Assembly: GCA_019635215.1 (NCBI GenBank)
Contig: JAHBZZ010000002.1
Coordinates: 62,001-126,000, forward strand
DNA length: 64,000 bases
Reading direction: 5' to 3'
Origin: Nitrosomonas sp.
GTDB lineage: Bacteria > Pseudomonadota > Gammaproteobacteria > Burkholderiales > Nitrosomonadaceae
Shown here: one piece after another, positions 24,310 to 34,262 of the stretch
How positions within the stretch are numbered: position 1 is the stretch's first letter
How the letters are laid out: each line of letters starts with the position of its first letter
Program-made: the position numbers and the translations under genes
Notes under the pieces: generated by a model
The model's input: the letters and a program-made list of their open reading frames with translations, nothing else
Databases searched by the model: none
Told to the model about the DNA's origin: nothing

Positions 24310-25653
24310 GTGGTCAGAGCCGTACGCGGTTCGCTGTTTTTTTTTCTGAACGACCCGGGTACGGATACCGATCCTGCTGGTAGCTACCAGTATTATGACG
24401 ATGGCATACTGGTATTATCCGATGATGGTTATATCGCAGATGTCGGTTCAACTACGGATATGCGTTCCAGATATACGCTTACAGCCGATGAGACTATTGA
24501 CTACAGCGGCAGGTTGATAATCCCGGGACTTATCGATACGCACAGCCATTATCCGCAGTCCGAAATCATCGCGACATACGGCCATCAACTCATCCAATGG
24601 CTGGAAAAACACGCATTTCCTGCTGAGGCCCAATTTACCGACAAAAATTACGCAAGCTCAATCAGCCGGTTTTTCCTCAACGAACTGTTACGTAACGGCA
24701 CGACTACTGCGCTGATCTTCGGTAGCGTCCATAAAATTTCGGTAGAAGCGTTGTTTGAAGAAGCGGAGAAATTAAACATGCGCATCATCGGCGGCAAAGT
24801 CATGATGGACCGTAATGCACCGCAATACTTGCTGGACACACCGGAAACTGCCTATTCGGACAGTAAAGCACTAATCGATACCTGGCATAACAAGCGTGGC
24901 CGTATACGCTATGCGATTACACCGCGCTTCGCCATTACCAGCAGCGGTGAACAGCTTAAAGCAGCGCAGCGGCTTTACCATGTCTACGATGACGTGTATC
25001 TGCAAACACACGTATCCGAGAATCAGGATGAAATCGCTTGGGTCAAGCAGCTTTTCCCGTCATCGAAATCCTATCTGAATGTCTATCATGATTTCGGCCT
25101 GCTTGGCCCCAGAAGCGTTTTCGCGCATGGCATTCATTTAACAGATGATGAATTTAAACTATTGGCCGATAGAAATGCCGCGATTGCATTCTGCCCTACT
25201 TCAAATTTATTTCTGGGCAGCGGGCTTTTCAGCGTGGATCATGCCTGTTTGGCCAATATCCGGCTTGCGCTGGGTACCGATATCGGTGCCGGAACCAGTT
25301 TTTCCATGCTCAAAACCATGGCGGAAGCTTACAAAGTAGTTCAGCTGAAAAAAGCTTCTTATACTGCAAAGCCGGAGAAACATACTACGCTGACACCGTT
25401 CAAAGCCTTTTATATGGCGACACTTGGCGCAGCACGCGCGCTGTATCTGGAAGAAAGTATCGGCACATTACAGCCTGGAAAAGAAGGCGATTTTATCGTG
25501 CTGAATCCGGATGCCACACCATTACTCCGCTTTCGCATGCAAAAATCGTCATCTGTTGCCGATCGGTTGTTTGCTTTCATGATGCTGGCCGATGACCGTG
25601 CAATCGAGGCGGTTTATTTGATGGGTCAACGCTGGCAGAATAACGGCGCGTAA
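24310..25653 (+). CDS. guaD: Guanine deaminase
   Basis: 447 residues from a GTG at 24310; the only other upstream start is a TTG at 24244, which lies inside the dispersed repeat. Neither has a clear ribosome-binding site, so the 5' end may have been reshaped by the repeat. Amidohydrolase metal site: DTHSHYPQS, THVSENQDEIAWV, FAHGIHL and LGTDIGAGTSF. The run VMMDRNAPQYLLDT and FCPTSNLFLGSGLF match E. coli GuaD. The enzyme deaminates guanine to xanthine and ammonia in the cytoplasm, recycling purine nitrogen; release of ammonia would be useful to an ammonia oxidiser (inference). Confidence 0.93.
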   Translation: MVRAVRGSLFFFLNDPGTDTDPAGSYQYYDDGILVLSDDGYIADVGSTTDMRSRYTLTADETIDYSGRLIIPGLIDTHSHYPQSEIIATYGHQLIQWLEKHAFPAEAQFTDKNYASSISRFFLNELLRNGTTTALIFGSVHKISVEALFEEAEKLNMRIIGGKVMMDRNAPQYLLDTPETAYSDSKALIDTWHNKRGRIRYAITPRFAITSSGEQLKAAQRLYHVYDDVYLQTHVSENQDEIAWVKQLFPSSKSYLNVYHDFGLLGPRSVFAHGIHLTDDEFKLLADRNAAIAFCPTSNLFLGSGLFSVDHACLANIRLALGTDIGAGTSFSMLKTMAEAYKVVQLKKASYTAKPEKHTTLTPFKAFYMATLGAARALYLEESIGTLQPGKEGDFIVLNPDATPLLRFRMQKSSSVADRLFAFMMLADDRAIEAVYLMGQRWQNNGA

Positions 25654-25689
25654 AGTTGAAATACATTCTTAATGATTTATATCAAAGCA

Positions 25690-27537
25690 TTATTCGGCTG
25701 GCTTTGTTATTTTTTCCAGACTGCCGGTTTTTCTGATCGCCTGTTTCAGTTTCTCAATTTCAGGCACATTGAGCGTTTCTGTTTTTAACAGTGCTTCGGC
25801 AGATTGATTAAGCAATGCGCGGTTAGCCTGCAAAATATTGATCGCTCGTTCCAGTGCGCGATCAACCAGTTCACGCACGGCATTGTCAACCTTGTTTGCG
25901 GTATCTTCACTGTAATAGCGCGTTTGGGGCATCGGCACATTGGGTTGCAGAAAAGCGGATTGTTCACGGTCATATGCGACATGACCCAGCGCATCACTCA
26001 TGCCATACCGCAAAACCATAGCGCGCGCGATATCGGTGGCACGCGCCAGATCGTCAGCGGCACCGGTTGATATTTCATTGAATACGATTTGCTCGGCAGC
26101 CCGCCCGCCGAGTAAAATCGACATTTTATTCTGCAACTCGTTTCTGGTCATCAGAAAACGGTCTTCGGTCGGACGCTGAATGGTATAACCGAGCGCACCG
26201 ATTCCGCGTGGAATGATTGAAATCTTGTGTACCTCATCGGTTCCCGGTAAAGCCAGCGCAACCATCGCGTGACCGAGTTCATGGAACGCAACTACACGCC
26301 GTTCATTCGGATTCAATAAACGATTACGCTTTTCAAGTCCGGCGACAATACGCTCGATGGCATTGTTAAAATCATCCATAGTCACCGACGCTGCATTACG
26401 CCGTGTAGCCAGCAGTGCAGCCTCATTGATGAGATTGGCCAGATCCGCACCGGTAAAACCGGGTGTTAACGCGGCGATTTGCGCAATCTGCACATCGGTG
26501 TTCAATTTTACTTTCTTCATATGCACTACAAGTATCTGTTCGCGACCGAGCTTGTCAGGACGGTCAACCAGTACCTGGCGGTCAAAACGTCCGGCGCGCA
26601 GCAATGCAGGGTCAAGAATTTCCGGCCGATTGGTCGCTGCCAGCAACACGATGCCACCGGTGGGATCAAACCCATCCAACTCAGCCAAAAGCTGGTTCAG
26701 TGTCTGTTCCTTCTCGTCATGCCCGCCGCCCAGACCGTAAGCGCCTCGCGCACGCCCCAGGGCATCGAGTTCGTCGATAAAAATAATCGCTGGCGCCATC
26801 AACCGCGCCTGCTCAAAAAGATCGCGCACGCGCGCAGCACCAACGCCAACAAACATCTCGACAAATTCAGAACCGGAAATCGAAAAAAAAGGAACACCGG
26901 CCTCACCGGCCACCGCACGCGCCAGCAGCGTTTTACCGGTACCTGGCGGTCCTACCAGCAGAATACCCTTCGGTGCGCGTCCACCGAGACGCCCATATCC
27001 TGCCGGGTCTTTCAGAAAATGAATAATTTCAATCAATTCTTCCTTGGCTTCATCCACACCCGCCACATCTGAAAAAGTGACTTTGGTTTCCTTCTCGACA
27101 AACACCTTGGCACGACTTTTACCGATCGACATCATGCCCTCGCTCATCCCGCCGCTCATCCGGCGAATGATGAACAGCCAGATACCGATAAAAATCGCCA
27201 TCGGCAGCACCCAGGACAATAAATCGCGCAACCAGGTACTCTTGACCACACCGGTGTATTCAACATTATATTTATCCAATTCCTCGGCAAGCTCCGGGTC
27301 TACCCGTGTAGTTACAAACTCCTTGAAACCATCTGCATGCTGGGTCTTGAGTGAACCGTAAATATGCTGATCGGTAATCGAGATCTGATCGATCTGTCCT
27401 CGTTCGAGAAAATGCTGAAAACGGCTGTAGGAAATCGGCTCAATCTGCGTATACTGCGTGTAAAGATGCTGCAGAAACAACACACTGAATACCGCAACGA
27501 CAACATACCAGAAATTGACTTGTTCTTTTTTATCCAT
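25690..27537 (-). CDS. ftsH: ATP-dependent zinc metalloprotease FtsH (HELGH variant)
   Basis: 615 residues. Two N-terminal transmembrane helices (~9-26 and ~105-127) flank a small periplasmic domain. The AAA module has Walker A GPPGTGKT, Walker [10 protein letters not shown] and the pore motif [11 protein letters not shown], and the second region of homology ends [20 protein letters not shown]. The protease site reads HELGH instead of the usual HEAGH; the zinc-binding HExxH is intact. It degrades membrane and short-lived proteins as a hexamer. It is not next to rlmE, which usually accompanies the main ftsH, so it may be a second copy. It is transcribed alone. Confidence 0.93.
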   Translation of the reverse strand: MDKKEQVNFWYVVVAVFSVLFLQHLYTQYTQIEPISYSRFQHFLERGQIDQISITDQHIYGSLKTQHADGFKEFVTTRVDPELAEELDKYNVEYTGVVKSTWLRDLLSWVLPMAIFIGIWLFIIRRMSGGMSEGMMSIGKSRAKVFVEKETKVTFSDVAGVDEAKEELIEIIHFLKDPAGYGRLGGRAPKGILLVGPPGTGKTLLARAVAGEAGVPFFSISGSEFVEMFVGVGAARVRDLFEQARLMAPAIIFIDELDALGRARGAYGLGGGHDEKEQTLNQLLAELDGFDPTGGIVLLAATNRPEILDPALLRAGRFDRQVLVDRPDKLGREQILVVHMKKVKLNTDVQIAQIAALTPGFTGADLANLINEAALLATRRNAASVTMDDFNNAIERIVAGLEKRNRLLNPNERRVVAFHELGHAMVALALPGTDEVHKISIIPRGIGALGYTIQRPTEDRFLMTRNELQNKMSILLGGRAAEQIVFNEISTGAADDLARATDIARAMVLRYGMSDALGHVAYDREQSAFLQPNVPMPQTRYYSEDTANKVDNAVRELVDRALERAINILQANRALLNQSAEALLKTETLNVPEIEKLKQAIRKTGSLEKITKPAE

Positions 27538-27882
27538 ATTAAGGTTATATCTGTTGCAGAAAATGCCTAAAAATACAAGATTTTGGAAAATTATTCAGCA
27601 TATTGCAAGAAATTTATTGCTTTTATCCGATATGTGATGATCTTCAAATTGAAGTGTGACATGACCCGATAGGTGTCAGCAGTCTTCTCTAACACAGGAT
27701 CCGACGGAGCCGATTCAGTGAGTCGCAGCTTTCAGGAAAATTCGGGGAAAAGAGAGAATAAGTACTTATCAGTACAAAGTTTTGTAACGGGAGAGAAGGT
27801 TTATTTTCCTTCCATCCGTCAGTATAATCCTGCCCTTACTCAATTAAATTACTCAATCTGATCACTTTTTGGTAAAGCTGTC
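27538..27882. other. Divergent gap between ftsH and the symporter gene
   Basis: About 345 bases holding the promoters of two divergent genes. A 62-codon frame at 27673-27861 has no recognisable content and no good ribosome-binding site. I looked for riboswitch landmarks (the guanidine, TPP and cobalamin classes) and saw none. Confidence 0.4.
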
Positions 27883-29370
27883 ATGCTTCTGTGGTTTGTT
27901 ATATTCTACCTGATGATTTCCGTAGGCATTGGCCTCTACGCGGCTACGCGTGTGCATAATGCCAGAGATTTCGCTGTCGCGGGCCGCTCGCTGCCGTTGC
28001 CCGTGGTAACTGCCACGGTATTTGCCACCTGGTTTGGTGCCGAAGCGGTATTCGGCGTACCGGCAACCTTCGTAAAAGATGGCTTGACCGGCGTAGCAGC
28101 GGATCCGTTTGGTGCTTCCATGTGCCTGGTTATCGCGGGTATCCTTTTTTCGCGCTATCTTTACCAGCTCAATATTCTTACGCTCGGCGACTTTTACCGT
28201 ATGCGATACAACCGCACCGTCGAAGTGCTCACCTCAATTTGTATCGTTGCGGCCTATCTGGGCTGGGTTGCAGCGCAAATCAAGGCACTGGGGCTGATCT
28301 TTTATGTTGTCACCGATGGTGCGGTCAGTCAGGAAACCGGCATGATACTGGGGACTGTGATCGTTCTCACCTATACGACTTTCGGCGGCATGTTCTCTGT
28401 CGCGATCCTTGATTTTGTACAGATGTTTGTTTCGATGAGTGGTTTGTTATTCATTGCCTGGATTATCAGCGGCAAAGTCAGTGGCGGTGCCACAGCAGTT
28501 ATTGACCATGCCAGCCTGGCAGGTAAGCTCAAATTTTTCCCGGAGATGGATCCATGGAAATGGATTGCCTTCCTGGGTGCATGGATGACGATGATGCTCG
28601 GCTCCATTCCGCAGCAGGATGTATTCCAACGCGTTACCTCGGCAAAGAGTGCAAATGTTGCCCTATGGGGCTCCATTCTTGGTGGGTTGATCTATTTCAG
28701 CTTCACCTTTGTGCCCATGTTTATTGCTTATTCCGCAACACTTATCGACCCTGTACTGTTCTCGAAACTACTGGTGGAGGATTCCCAGTTGCTGCTACCC
28801 ACACTGGTATTGCAGCATACACCGTTGGTTGCCCAGGTATTATTCTTCGGTGCGGTAATATCGGCAATCATGAGCTGTTCCTCAGCGACATTGCTCGCCC
28901 CATCCGTTACTTTTGCTGAAAATGTGATTCGCAGTTTCTACCCGAAAATGAGCGATCACCGGTTTCTTTGGGTGATGCGCGCAACCCTGGTCAGCTTCGG
29001 CGGTATCGTACTCATTTTCGCACTGAATTCCGAGGCCACTATTTTCGAAATGGTTGAAAGCGCCTATAAAGTTACACTCGCCGGTGCTTTCGTTCCCCTG
29101 CTCTGCGGTATATTCTGGAAACGTGCCACGACCCAGGGCGCGCTGGCCGCAATTTTCGGCGGCTTGATTTCCTGGCTCATGATCGAGATTCTGATCGGTG
29201 AAAAAAGCCTGATACCCCCACAGCTGATCGGATTGAGCGTTTCGGCAATAGGTATGCTCGCTGGTTCATTGCTGCCGCAATGGGTTGGCAAACCTGGTCG
29301 TACCCTGCACGAATTGCAACATCGTGCTTCGACATGGTCAGCGACACATCATCATTCCCCCAGAGACTAA
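27883..29370 (+). CDS. Sodium:solute symporter (SSS family)
   Basis: 495 residues with about 13 predicted hydrophobic helices. The family core is visible as ARDFAVAGRSLPLPV, ATWFGAEAVFGVPA, FGASMCLVIAG, AAYLGWVAAQIKALG and IMSCSSATLLAPS. The C-terminal tail is His-rich (SATHHHSPRD). It imports a solute with sodium; substrate cannot be read from sequence (related proteins move amino acids, pantothenate, proline or urea). It is followed after ~200 bases by an unrelated ferredoxin gene, so it is probably monocistronic. Confidence 0.88.
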   Translation: MLLWFVIFYLMISVGIGLYAATRVHNARDFAVAGRSLPLPVVTATVFATWFGAEAVFGVPATFVKDGLTGVAADPFGASMCLVIAGILFSRYLYQLNILTLGDFYRMRYNRTVEVLTSICIVAAYLGWVAAQIKALGLIFYVVTDGAVSQETGMILGTVIVLTYTTFGGMFSVAILDFVQMFVSMSGLLFIAWIISGKVSGGATAVIDHASLAGKLKFFPEMDPWKWIAFLGAWMTMMLGSIPQQDVFQRVTSAKSANVALWGSILGGLIYFSFTFVPMFIAYSATLIDPVLFSKLLVEDSQLLLPTLVLQHTPLVAQVLFFGAVISAIMSCSSATLLAPSVTFAENVIRSFYPKMSDHRFLWVMRATLVSFGGIVLIFALNSEATIFEMVESAYKVTLAGAFVPLLCGIFWKRATTQGALAAIFGGLISWLMIEILIGEKSLIPPQLIGLSVSAIGMLAGSLLPQWVGKPGRTLHELQHRASTWSATHHHSPRD

Positions 29371-29573
29371 ACAATGCAATTGCACGACCGCTAAATCACA
29401 GTGGTATACGATTAGTTCTTCCGCATCCAGTACAATCGACAAGCCGTGTTCAAGATGAAAATTGCGAAAACTGTATCAATTAAGATACTTCGGAACACGC
29501 TAAAAATGCTGCCCGAACCTTTGGCAAGAACATATAATAGCTTTTTTATTCCCACGGCTGTCATTGCAATGCT

Positions 29574-29882
29574 ATGAGCTATTATCAATACCATGTGTTT
29601 TTTTGCACTAACCAGCGTGAAGGCAATGCTCTCTGCTGTAATAATATGGGTGCACAGGAAGTACGCGATTATGCCAAAAGCCGGATCAAGGATCTCAAAC
29701 TTAATGGTAAACACAAAGTTCGCATTAACAATGCCGGTTGTCTGGACCGGTGCGATGAAGGCCCGGTGATTGTCATTTACCCTGAAGAAGTCTGGTATAC
29801 CTATGTTGACAAGGATGATGTCGATGAAATCATCAATGAACACCTTGTCAATGGCCGTATCGTGGAACGATTGAAAATCTAG
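29574..29882 (+). CDS. Thioredoxin-like [2Fe-2S] ferredoxin
   Basis: 102 residues. The cysteine pattern FFCTNQREGNALCC (C11, C21/C22) and NAGCLDRCDEGP (C56, C60) matches the thioredoxin-fold [2Fe-2S] ferredoxins related to the NuoE C-terminal domain. The end has VWYTYVDKDDVDEIINEHL, also typical. Such proteins are soluble electron carriers, sometimes linked to hydrogenase or nitrogen metabolism. The alpha/beta hydrolase gene starts 27 bases downstream, a pairing I recall as common in betaproteobacteria. Confidence 0.88.
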   Translation: MSYYQYHVFFCTNQREGNALCCNNMGAQEVRDYAKSRIKDLKLNGKHKVRINNAGCLDRCDEGPVIVIYPEEVWYTYVDKDDVDEIINEHLVNGRIVERLKI

Positions 29883-29909
29883 CCTCTGTCTGGAACTGTC
29901 TTATTTATA

Positions 29910-30521
29910 GTGCAAACGTTTTTTATCGAAGGTCCGGCCGGAAGAATTGAAACCATCCTTGCTGAACCTAAAACGCATCCCAGTGGCATTGCCGTTGTTG
30001 CCCATCCCCACCCGCTGCATGGCGGCACGATGGATAATAAAGTGGTGTACGCACTGTTTAACAGCGTGCTTGAACTGGGGTACATTACGGTCAAATTCAA
30101 CTTTCGCGGCGTTGGTAAAAGCGAAGGCGTTTTTGATAACGGCATCGGCGAAGTCGAGGATGTGATTGCTGTCACACAATCGATACAAAGCCAGTTTATG
30201 GATCATGCCGGTGATCTGCCACTATTGTTTGCGGGATTTTCGTTTGGCGGCGGCATACAGATACGGGCTGCGGAGCGCTTAAATCCCAGATCGCTTGTGC
30301 TCGTTTCGCCGTCACTCCGACACGTCGGCGCACCCAGGATTCCCGCGAGTGTGGAAAACACGCTTATCATTCAAGGTGACAAAGACGATATCGTATCGCT
30401 CAATACCATACTCGACTGGGCCACACCGCAATCTCTACCGATTGTCATCATCCCGGGGGCGGAACATTTTTTTCATGGCAAACTGAATGTGCTGAAGCGG
30501 GTGATTCTGGATTACTGTTAA
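29910..30521 (+). CDS. Alpha/beta hydrolase
   Basis: 203 residues from a GTG start. Landmarks are HPHPLHGGTMDNKVVYAL, the oxyanion region, FNFRGVGKSEG, the nucleophile elbow AGFSFGG (GxSxG type, with Ser inside) and a C-terminal His in GAEHFFHGK; the Asp is likely in QGDKDDIV. The catalytic triad is therefore complete. The length and motifs fit the small YfhR/CocE-like hydrolases of unknown substrate. It is probably cotranscribed with the ferredoxin gene upstream. Confidence 0.85.
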   Translation: MQTFFIEGPAGRIETILAEPKTHPSGIAVVAHPHPLHGGTMDNKVVYALFNSVLELGYITVKFNFRGVGKSEGVFDNGIGEVEDVIAVTQSIQSQFMDHAGDLPLLFAGFSFGGGIQIRAAERLNPRSLVLVSPSLRHVGAPRIPASVENTLIIQGDKDDIVSLNTILDWATPQSLPIVIIPGAEHFFHGKLNVLKRVILDYC

Positions 30522-30565
30522 TTACATTAATCATGCCTGTGATCTTCAGTAGAAACGGCTACTTC

Positions 30566-31591
30566 CTAATCTGTTTGACCCGGCTTTCTCCCGCTGCCAC
30601 GTATCGCAAATACCTTCGAAACCGCATCAAACCAGAATGGTGCGCCCAGCACTCCTGCCAGCGCTGTAACAGCCCAACCGGCGAAGACCAAAATCATGCT
30701 CTCTTGGCCTGGCAACAGTGAAAACATGATATTGAGTTCCTGATTTTTCGATCCACCTGGCTTGTGCTCAGCCGCAATCTGTTCATGCGGTGTTTCTTTG
30801 ACAATATTCCAGCCAATAGGTAATCCCATATTTTTGAAATCGTCTTTTTTAATATTGATTTCCCTGATTGTTTGAATGAGTTTCTCTTGCTCAGTGCTTG
30901 CAGCTTCAGCGTGCTCCGATGCTGGTGCATATTCCGCCGCCGCTGCAACTAATTTCTGTACCTGCTCAGGATTTCTTTGCAACTGCTGAACGATATAAAT
31001 CGAATCAACATTTAGACAGCCGGCCAGTGTCAATCCCACTAGAAACATCACGAACTGAGTACGGCGTTTATACCATCCGCCGACTCTGTCCATCACTGCA
31101 TTGTAATGATCCTCGACTTTGGTTTTAAAGGTATCGAGATTATCCTGTGCGTCGTCGAGCATAGAGCCCAGTAATTTGTTCAACGGCTTGGAACGATTTT
31201 CCAAGGATTTTCTCAAGCCCTCCACAGAGCCGTCTATTGATAGTACATGAACCAGCGCCGTTGAAAACGTCTGAGGAGAGATATACGACGGCCGTGCGCC
31301 GCCCGGTTGTGACAAAGTATCAATCAGCGGGTGTGCATAAAGTTCATTAGTCCACCGTGCATGATGTATTTCGGCAAACCCAAGCTTGCGTTTGACTTTT
31401 TTATATTCGCGAACTATCCATGAACCGGTATCTTTGGGCAGCTCACCGAGCATCATGGCAATGCCTTCGAATAACACCCGTCCCCGCATGGCGACCACCT
31501 GGACAAGCAATTCATTAATACCGCTCACCAGGCTGGCAAAAAATGCATAGATAAAAATCATTGCGATAATCACATCGAGCATTCCAAACAT
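30566..31591 (-). CDS. Uncharacterised conserved membrane protein
   Basis: 341 residues from the ATG at 31591, chosen because gggag lies 7 bases upstream; an earlier in-frame ATG has none. Hydrophobic helices at ~5-25, ~180-197 and ~300-322. Landmarks: INELLVQVVAMRGRVLFEGI, ELYAHPLIDTL, PSYISPQTF and the end GAPFWFDAVSKVFAIRG. I have seen this combination in uncharacterised proteins from several phyla but recall no functional name. The middle part is charged and variable with Ala/Glu-rich stretches. It stands alone; the alpha/beta hydrolase converges on it. Confidence 0.65.
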   Translation of the reverse strand: MFGMLDVIIAMIFIYAFFASLVSGINELLVQVVAMRGRVLFEGIAMMLGELPKDTGSWIVREYKKVKRKLGFAEIHHARWTNELYAHPLIDTLSQPGGARPSYISPQTFSTALVHVLSIDGSVEGLRKSLENRSKPLNKLLGSMLDDAQDNLDTFKTKVEDHYNAVMDRVGGWYKRRTQFVMFLVGLTLAGCLNVDSIYIVQQLQRNPEQVQKLVAAAAEYAPASEHAEAASTEQEKLIQTIREINIKKDDFKNMGLPIGWNIVKETPHEQIAAEHKPGGSKNQELNIMFSLLPGQESMILVFAGWAVTALAGVLGAPFWFDAVSKVFAIRGSGRKPGQTD

Positions 31592-31935
31592 TTTCTTCTC
31601 CCGGTAATTTTTCAAGCCATGGCACTAGATGCGATGATGTATAAACAAAATCATAAAAAACACGCACCAGATTTACTAAAAGTTAAGTGATAACGCCGGA
31701 AACGTCAATTCGCTTTTTGTGATAAAACGAACAATCCTTTTTTAATGACTTTTGGCGAATTTCAACGTCCGGCCTTCAAAATAACGCTACAATAATATCC
31801 TGGAAGAAATTGGAAAACTAACTGTTTGTTATGTTTTACGATACCGAAAGGAAAATTTGCCGCGGTGCTAAACACCGCGATAACAAAACCCAATCAGTCA
31901 TCCGCTATTTAATATAAATTACTTCTGAGTTCAAT
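31592..31935. other. Divergent gap between the membrane protein and ubiJ
   Basis: About 345 AT-rich bases with no gene. A compact hairpin cgcggtg (31861-31867)/caccgcg (31873-31879) lies about 60 bases before ubiJ and is not followed by a T-run, so it may be part of the 5' leader rather than a terminator. Confidence 0.4.
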
Positions 31936-32520
31936 ATGTTTGCTGCATATACCATACTGCCGATCAATTATGTCCTGCACCGTGAAAGCTGGGCGAGAAA
32001 ATGGCTGCAGTCTTACGAAGGAAAATCTGTGCGCATTCGTATACCACCTCTTGTCGATTTAAAAATGGTGGTACTGGCCAATGGAGAATTTGGCTACAGT
32101 AGCGACAATCATGAAGCGGATGCCACTTTATCCTGTTTGCCAAGTGTTTTGCCTGGATTAATCGCGCATGACGAATCCGCTTATGACGCTATCGATATTG
32201 CCGGTAATGTCATGTTTGCAGAGGATCTGATCACCATAAGCAAAAGCCTTAAACCCGATATTGAACAGGAACTGAGCAAATTTATCGGCGACATTCCTGC
32301 ACACCGCCTTGCAAAAGCCGGTGAAAGTTTGTTCCAGTGGCACATCAATCTGGTTAAGAATTTATCGGACACACTTGGAGAATATTGGTCAGAAGAACAG
32401 CCAATAGTTGCGAAACCCGGTGATCTCAGGCGTTTTTTCCGACAAACTGAAGTGGTAAGAAACAATCTGGATCAGCTGGAAATCCGAATAAACCATTTGA
32501 TTCAAAAAAGTAGCATATGA
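31936..32520 (+). CDS. ubiJ: Ubiquinone biosynthesis accessory factor UbiJ
   Basis: 194 residues. The N-terminus has an SCP2-like lipid-binding domain (LPINYVLHRESWARKWLQSY, IRIPPLVDLKMVV and the DATLSCLPSVLPGLI segment). The C-terminal third is helical (FRQTEVVRNNLDQLEIRINH). This order and size fit UbiJ, which binds ubiquinone intermediates and organises the soluble Ubi complex. Its position just upstream of ubiB supports the call; in many bacteria the order is ubiE-ubiJ-ubiB. Confidence 0.85.
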   Translation: MFAAYTILPINYVLHRESWARKWLQSYEGKSVRIRIPPLVDLKMVVLANGEFGYSSDNHEADATLSCLPSVLPGLIAHDESAYDAIDIAGNVMFAEDLITISKSLKPDIEQELSKFIGDIPAHRLAKAGESLFQWHINLVKNLSDTLGEYWSEEQPIVAKPGDLRRFFRQTEVVRNNLDQLEIRINHLIQKSSI

Positions 32521-32632
32521 CTAATTGTATTTATTATCCCGTTTTCAATCTCCGTTTAAACCACTATATGCAGTTCTGCGCACGCTATACGACGTGAATC
32601 GCTACTCCTGCCTTTGATATTTAAAAGCCTTA

Positions 32633-34147
32633 ATGCGTCTATTCCGCCTTATCAAAATACAATCCGTTGCGTTCCGCTTCGGCTTGGAAGAATTTGTCAT
32701 CAGTCACGGCCCATTACGTTTTCTCAGAAAGCCCATCAAATGGCTGACATTCTGGCGCAAACTTGACAGACCGCGCGCCGAACGGCTCCGTCTTGCATTA
32801 GAAGCTCTCGGGCCGATTTTTGTTAAATTCGGACAAATGCTTTCAACCCGGCGTGATCTCCTACCCCAGGATATTGCCGATGAACTGGCAAAACTTCAGG
32901 ACCAAGTCCCCCCTTTTTCTTCGGAAACCGCACTTTCAATTCTGGAGAAATCTTATGAACAAAAAATAGACCAGGTTTTTTTTAAATTCGACAAAACCCC
33001 CATCGCCAGCGCTTCCGTAGCACAGGTACATCTCGCCGTTTTGCATGACGGCACCGAGGTTGCCGTCAAAGTCCTACGCCCGGGTATTGCGCCTATTATT
33101 ACGCATGATGTAGCGCTGATGGATACCGGCGCGTGGCTGGCTGAATCCTTATGGCCGGATGGAAAACGATTGAAGCTCAGGCAAGTGGTATCAGAATTTG
33201 CCCGCCACTTGGATGACGAACTCGATTTAATGCGTGAAGCCGCGAACTGCAGTCAGTTGCGGCGTAATTTTCTGAACTCCCCGCTACTGCTGGTTCCCGA
33301 AGTTTACTGGGACTATTGCCGAACCAATGTGATGGTGATGGAACGGGTTTCAGGAGCACCGATCAGCCATGTTGACGAACTCATAGCGCAGGGTATTGAC
33401 ATTCCACAACTGGCGCGCATGGGTGTCGAAATTTTCTTCACTCAGGTATTTCGTGACGGTTATTTTCATGCCGACATGCATCCGGGCAATATTTTTGTCG
33501 GCCAGGACGGCCGGTATATCGCGGTAGATTTCGGCATCATGGGCACGCTCAACGACGAAGACAAGAATTATCTGGCGCAGAATTTTCTGGCATTTTTCAG
33601 GCGCGATTATGCCCGCGTTGCACAAGCGCATGTTGAAGCTGGCTGGGCACCCAAAGATACCCGCGTCGATGAGTTTGAAACGGCGATACGTGCGGTATGT
33701 GAACCCATTTTCGACAAACCGCTCAAGGAAATATCGTTTGGCCGCATATTATTCCAGCTATTTCAGACATCGCGGCAGTTCAATGTGGAAATACAGCCAC
33801 AATTGGTATTATTGCAAAAAACACTACTGAATATCGAAGGACTCGGCCGTGATCTGGATCCCGATCTTGATTTATGGAAAACCGCAAAACCATTTCTTGA
33901 AAACTGGATGTCCGAACAAATCGGCTGGCGTGGCCTGGCTAGCCGTATGCAAAAGGAAGCACCCAATTGGGCGATCATTTTCCCCCAGTTCCCACGTTTA
34001 TTCCATCATATGCTGTCGGAAGACCGTAATCTCGGTTTGGAAGAAAAAATGCAGCATCTGATCAAAGAAGAAAAACGGCAAAACCGCCTACTGATACTGA
34101 TCATTCTTCTTTTGATAGGCTTACTGTTCTGGCAAATATTTCAATGA
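32633..34147 (+). CDS. ubiB: Ubiquinone biosynthesis protein UbiB (atypical kinase/ATPase)
   Basis: 504 residues. The ABC1/ADCK family signature [14 protein letters not shown] replaces the usual kinase glycine-rich loop; [26 protein letters not shown] and the catalytic [15 protein letters not shown] with VDFGIMGTL follow. A C-terminal hydrophobic helix ([15 protein letters not shown]) anchors it in the inner membrane. UbiB is needed for aerobic coenzyme Q synthesis, probably extracting lipid precursors with ATP. It follows ubiJ by 112 bases. Confidence 0.95.
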   Translation: MRLFRLIKIQSVAFRFGLEEFVISHGPLRFLRKPIKWLTFWRKLDRPRAERLRLALEALGPIFVKFGQMLSTRRDLLPQDIADELAKLQDQVPPFSSETALSILEKSYEQKIDQVFFKFDKTPIASASVAQVHLAVLHDGTEVAVKVLRPGIAPIITHDVALMDTGAWLAESLWPDGKRLKLRQVVSEFARHLDDELDLMREAANCSQLRRNFLNSPLLLVPEVYWDYCRTNVMVMERVSGAPISHVDELIAQGIDIPQLARMGVEIFFTQVFRDGYFHADMHPGNIFVGQDGRYIAVDFGIMGTLNDEDKNYLAQNFLAFFRRDYARVAQAHVEAGWAPKDTRVDEFETAIRAVCEPIFDKPLKEISFGRILFQLFQTSRQFNVEIQPQLVLLQKTLLNIEGLGRDLDPDLDLWKTAKPFLENWMSEQIGWRGLASRMQKEAPNWAIIFPQFPRLFHHMLSEDRNLGLEEKMQHLIKEEKRQNRLLILIILLLIGLLFWQIFQ

Positions 34148-34262
34148 ATCTTCTTGCTGAAAGACATTGAAGAAGCACACAACCAAACATAACGAATTAC
34201 TCTTAAGGAAAATCCTAAACAGGTTATAAGAGACGTGAAATATAATCCTCAGGCCCTCCCCT

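Noticed and set aside
27673-27861. 62-codon plus-strand frame before the symporter
   Set aside because: No ribosome-binding site and no recognisable residues; it is better explained as the leader region of the symporter transcript.
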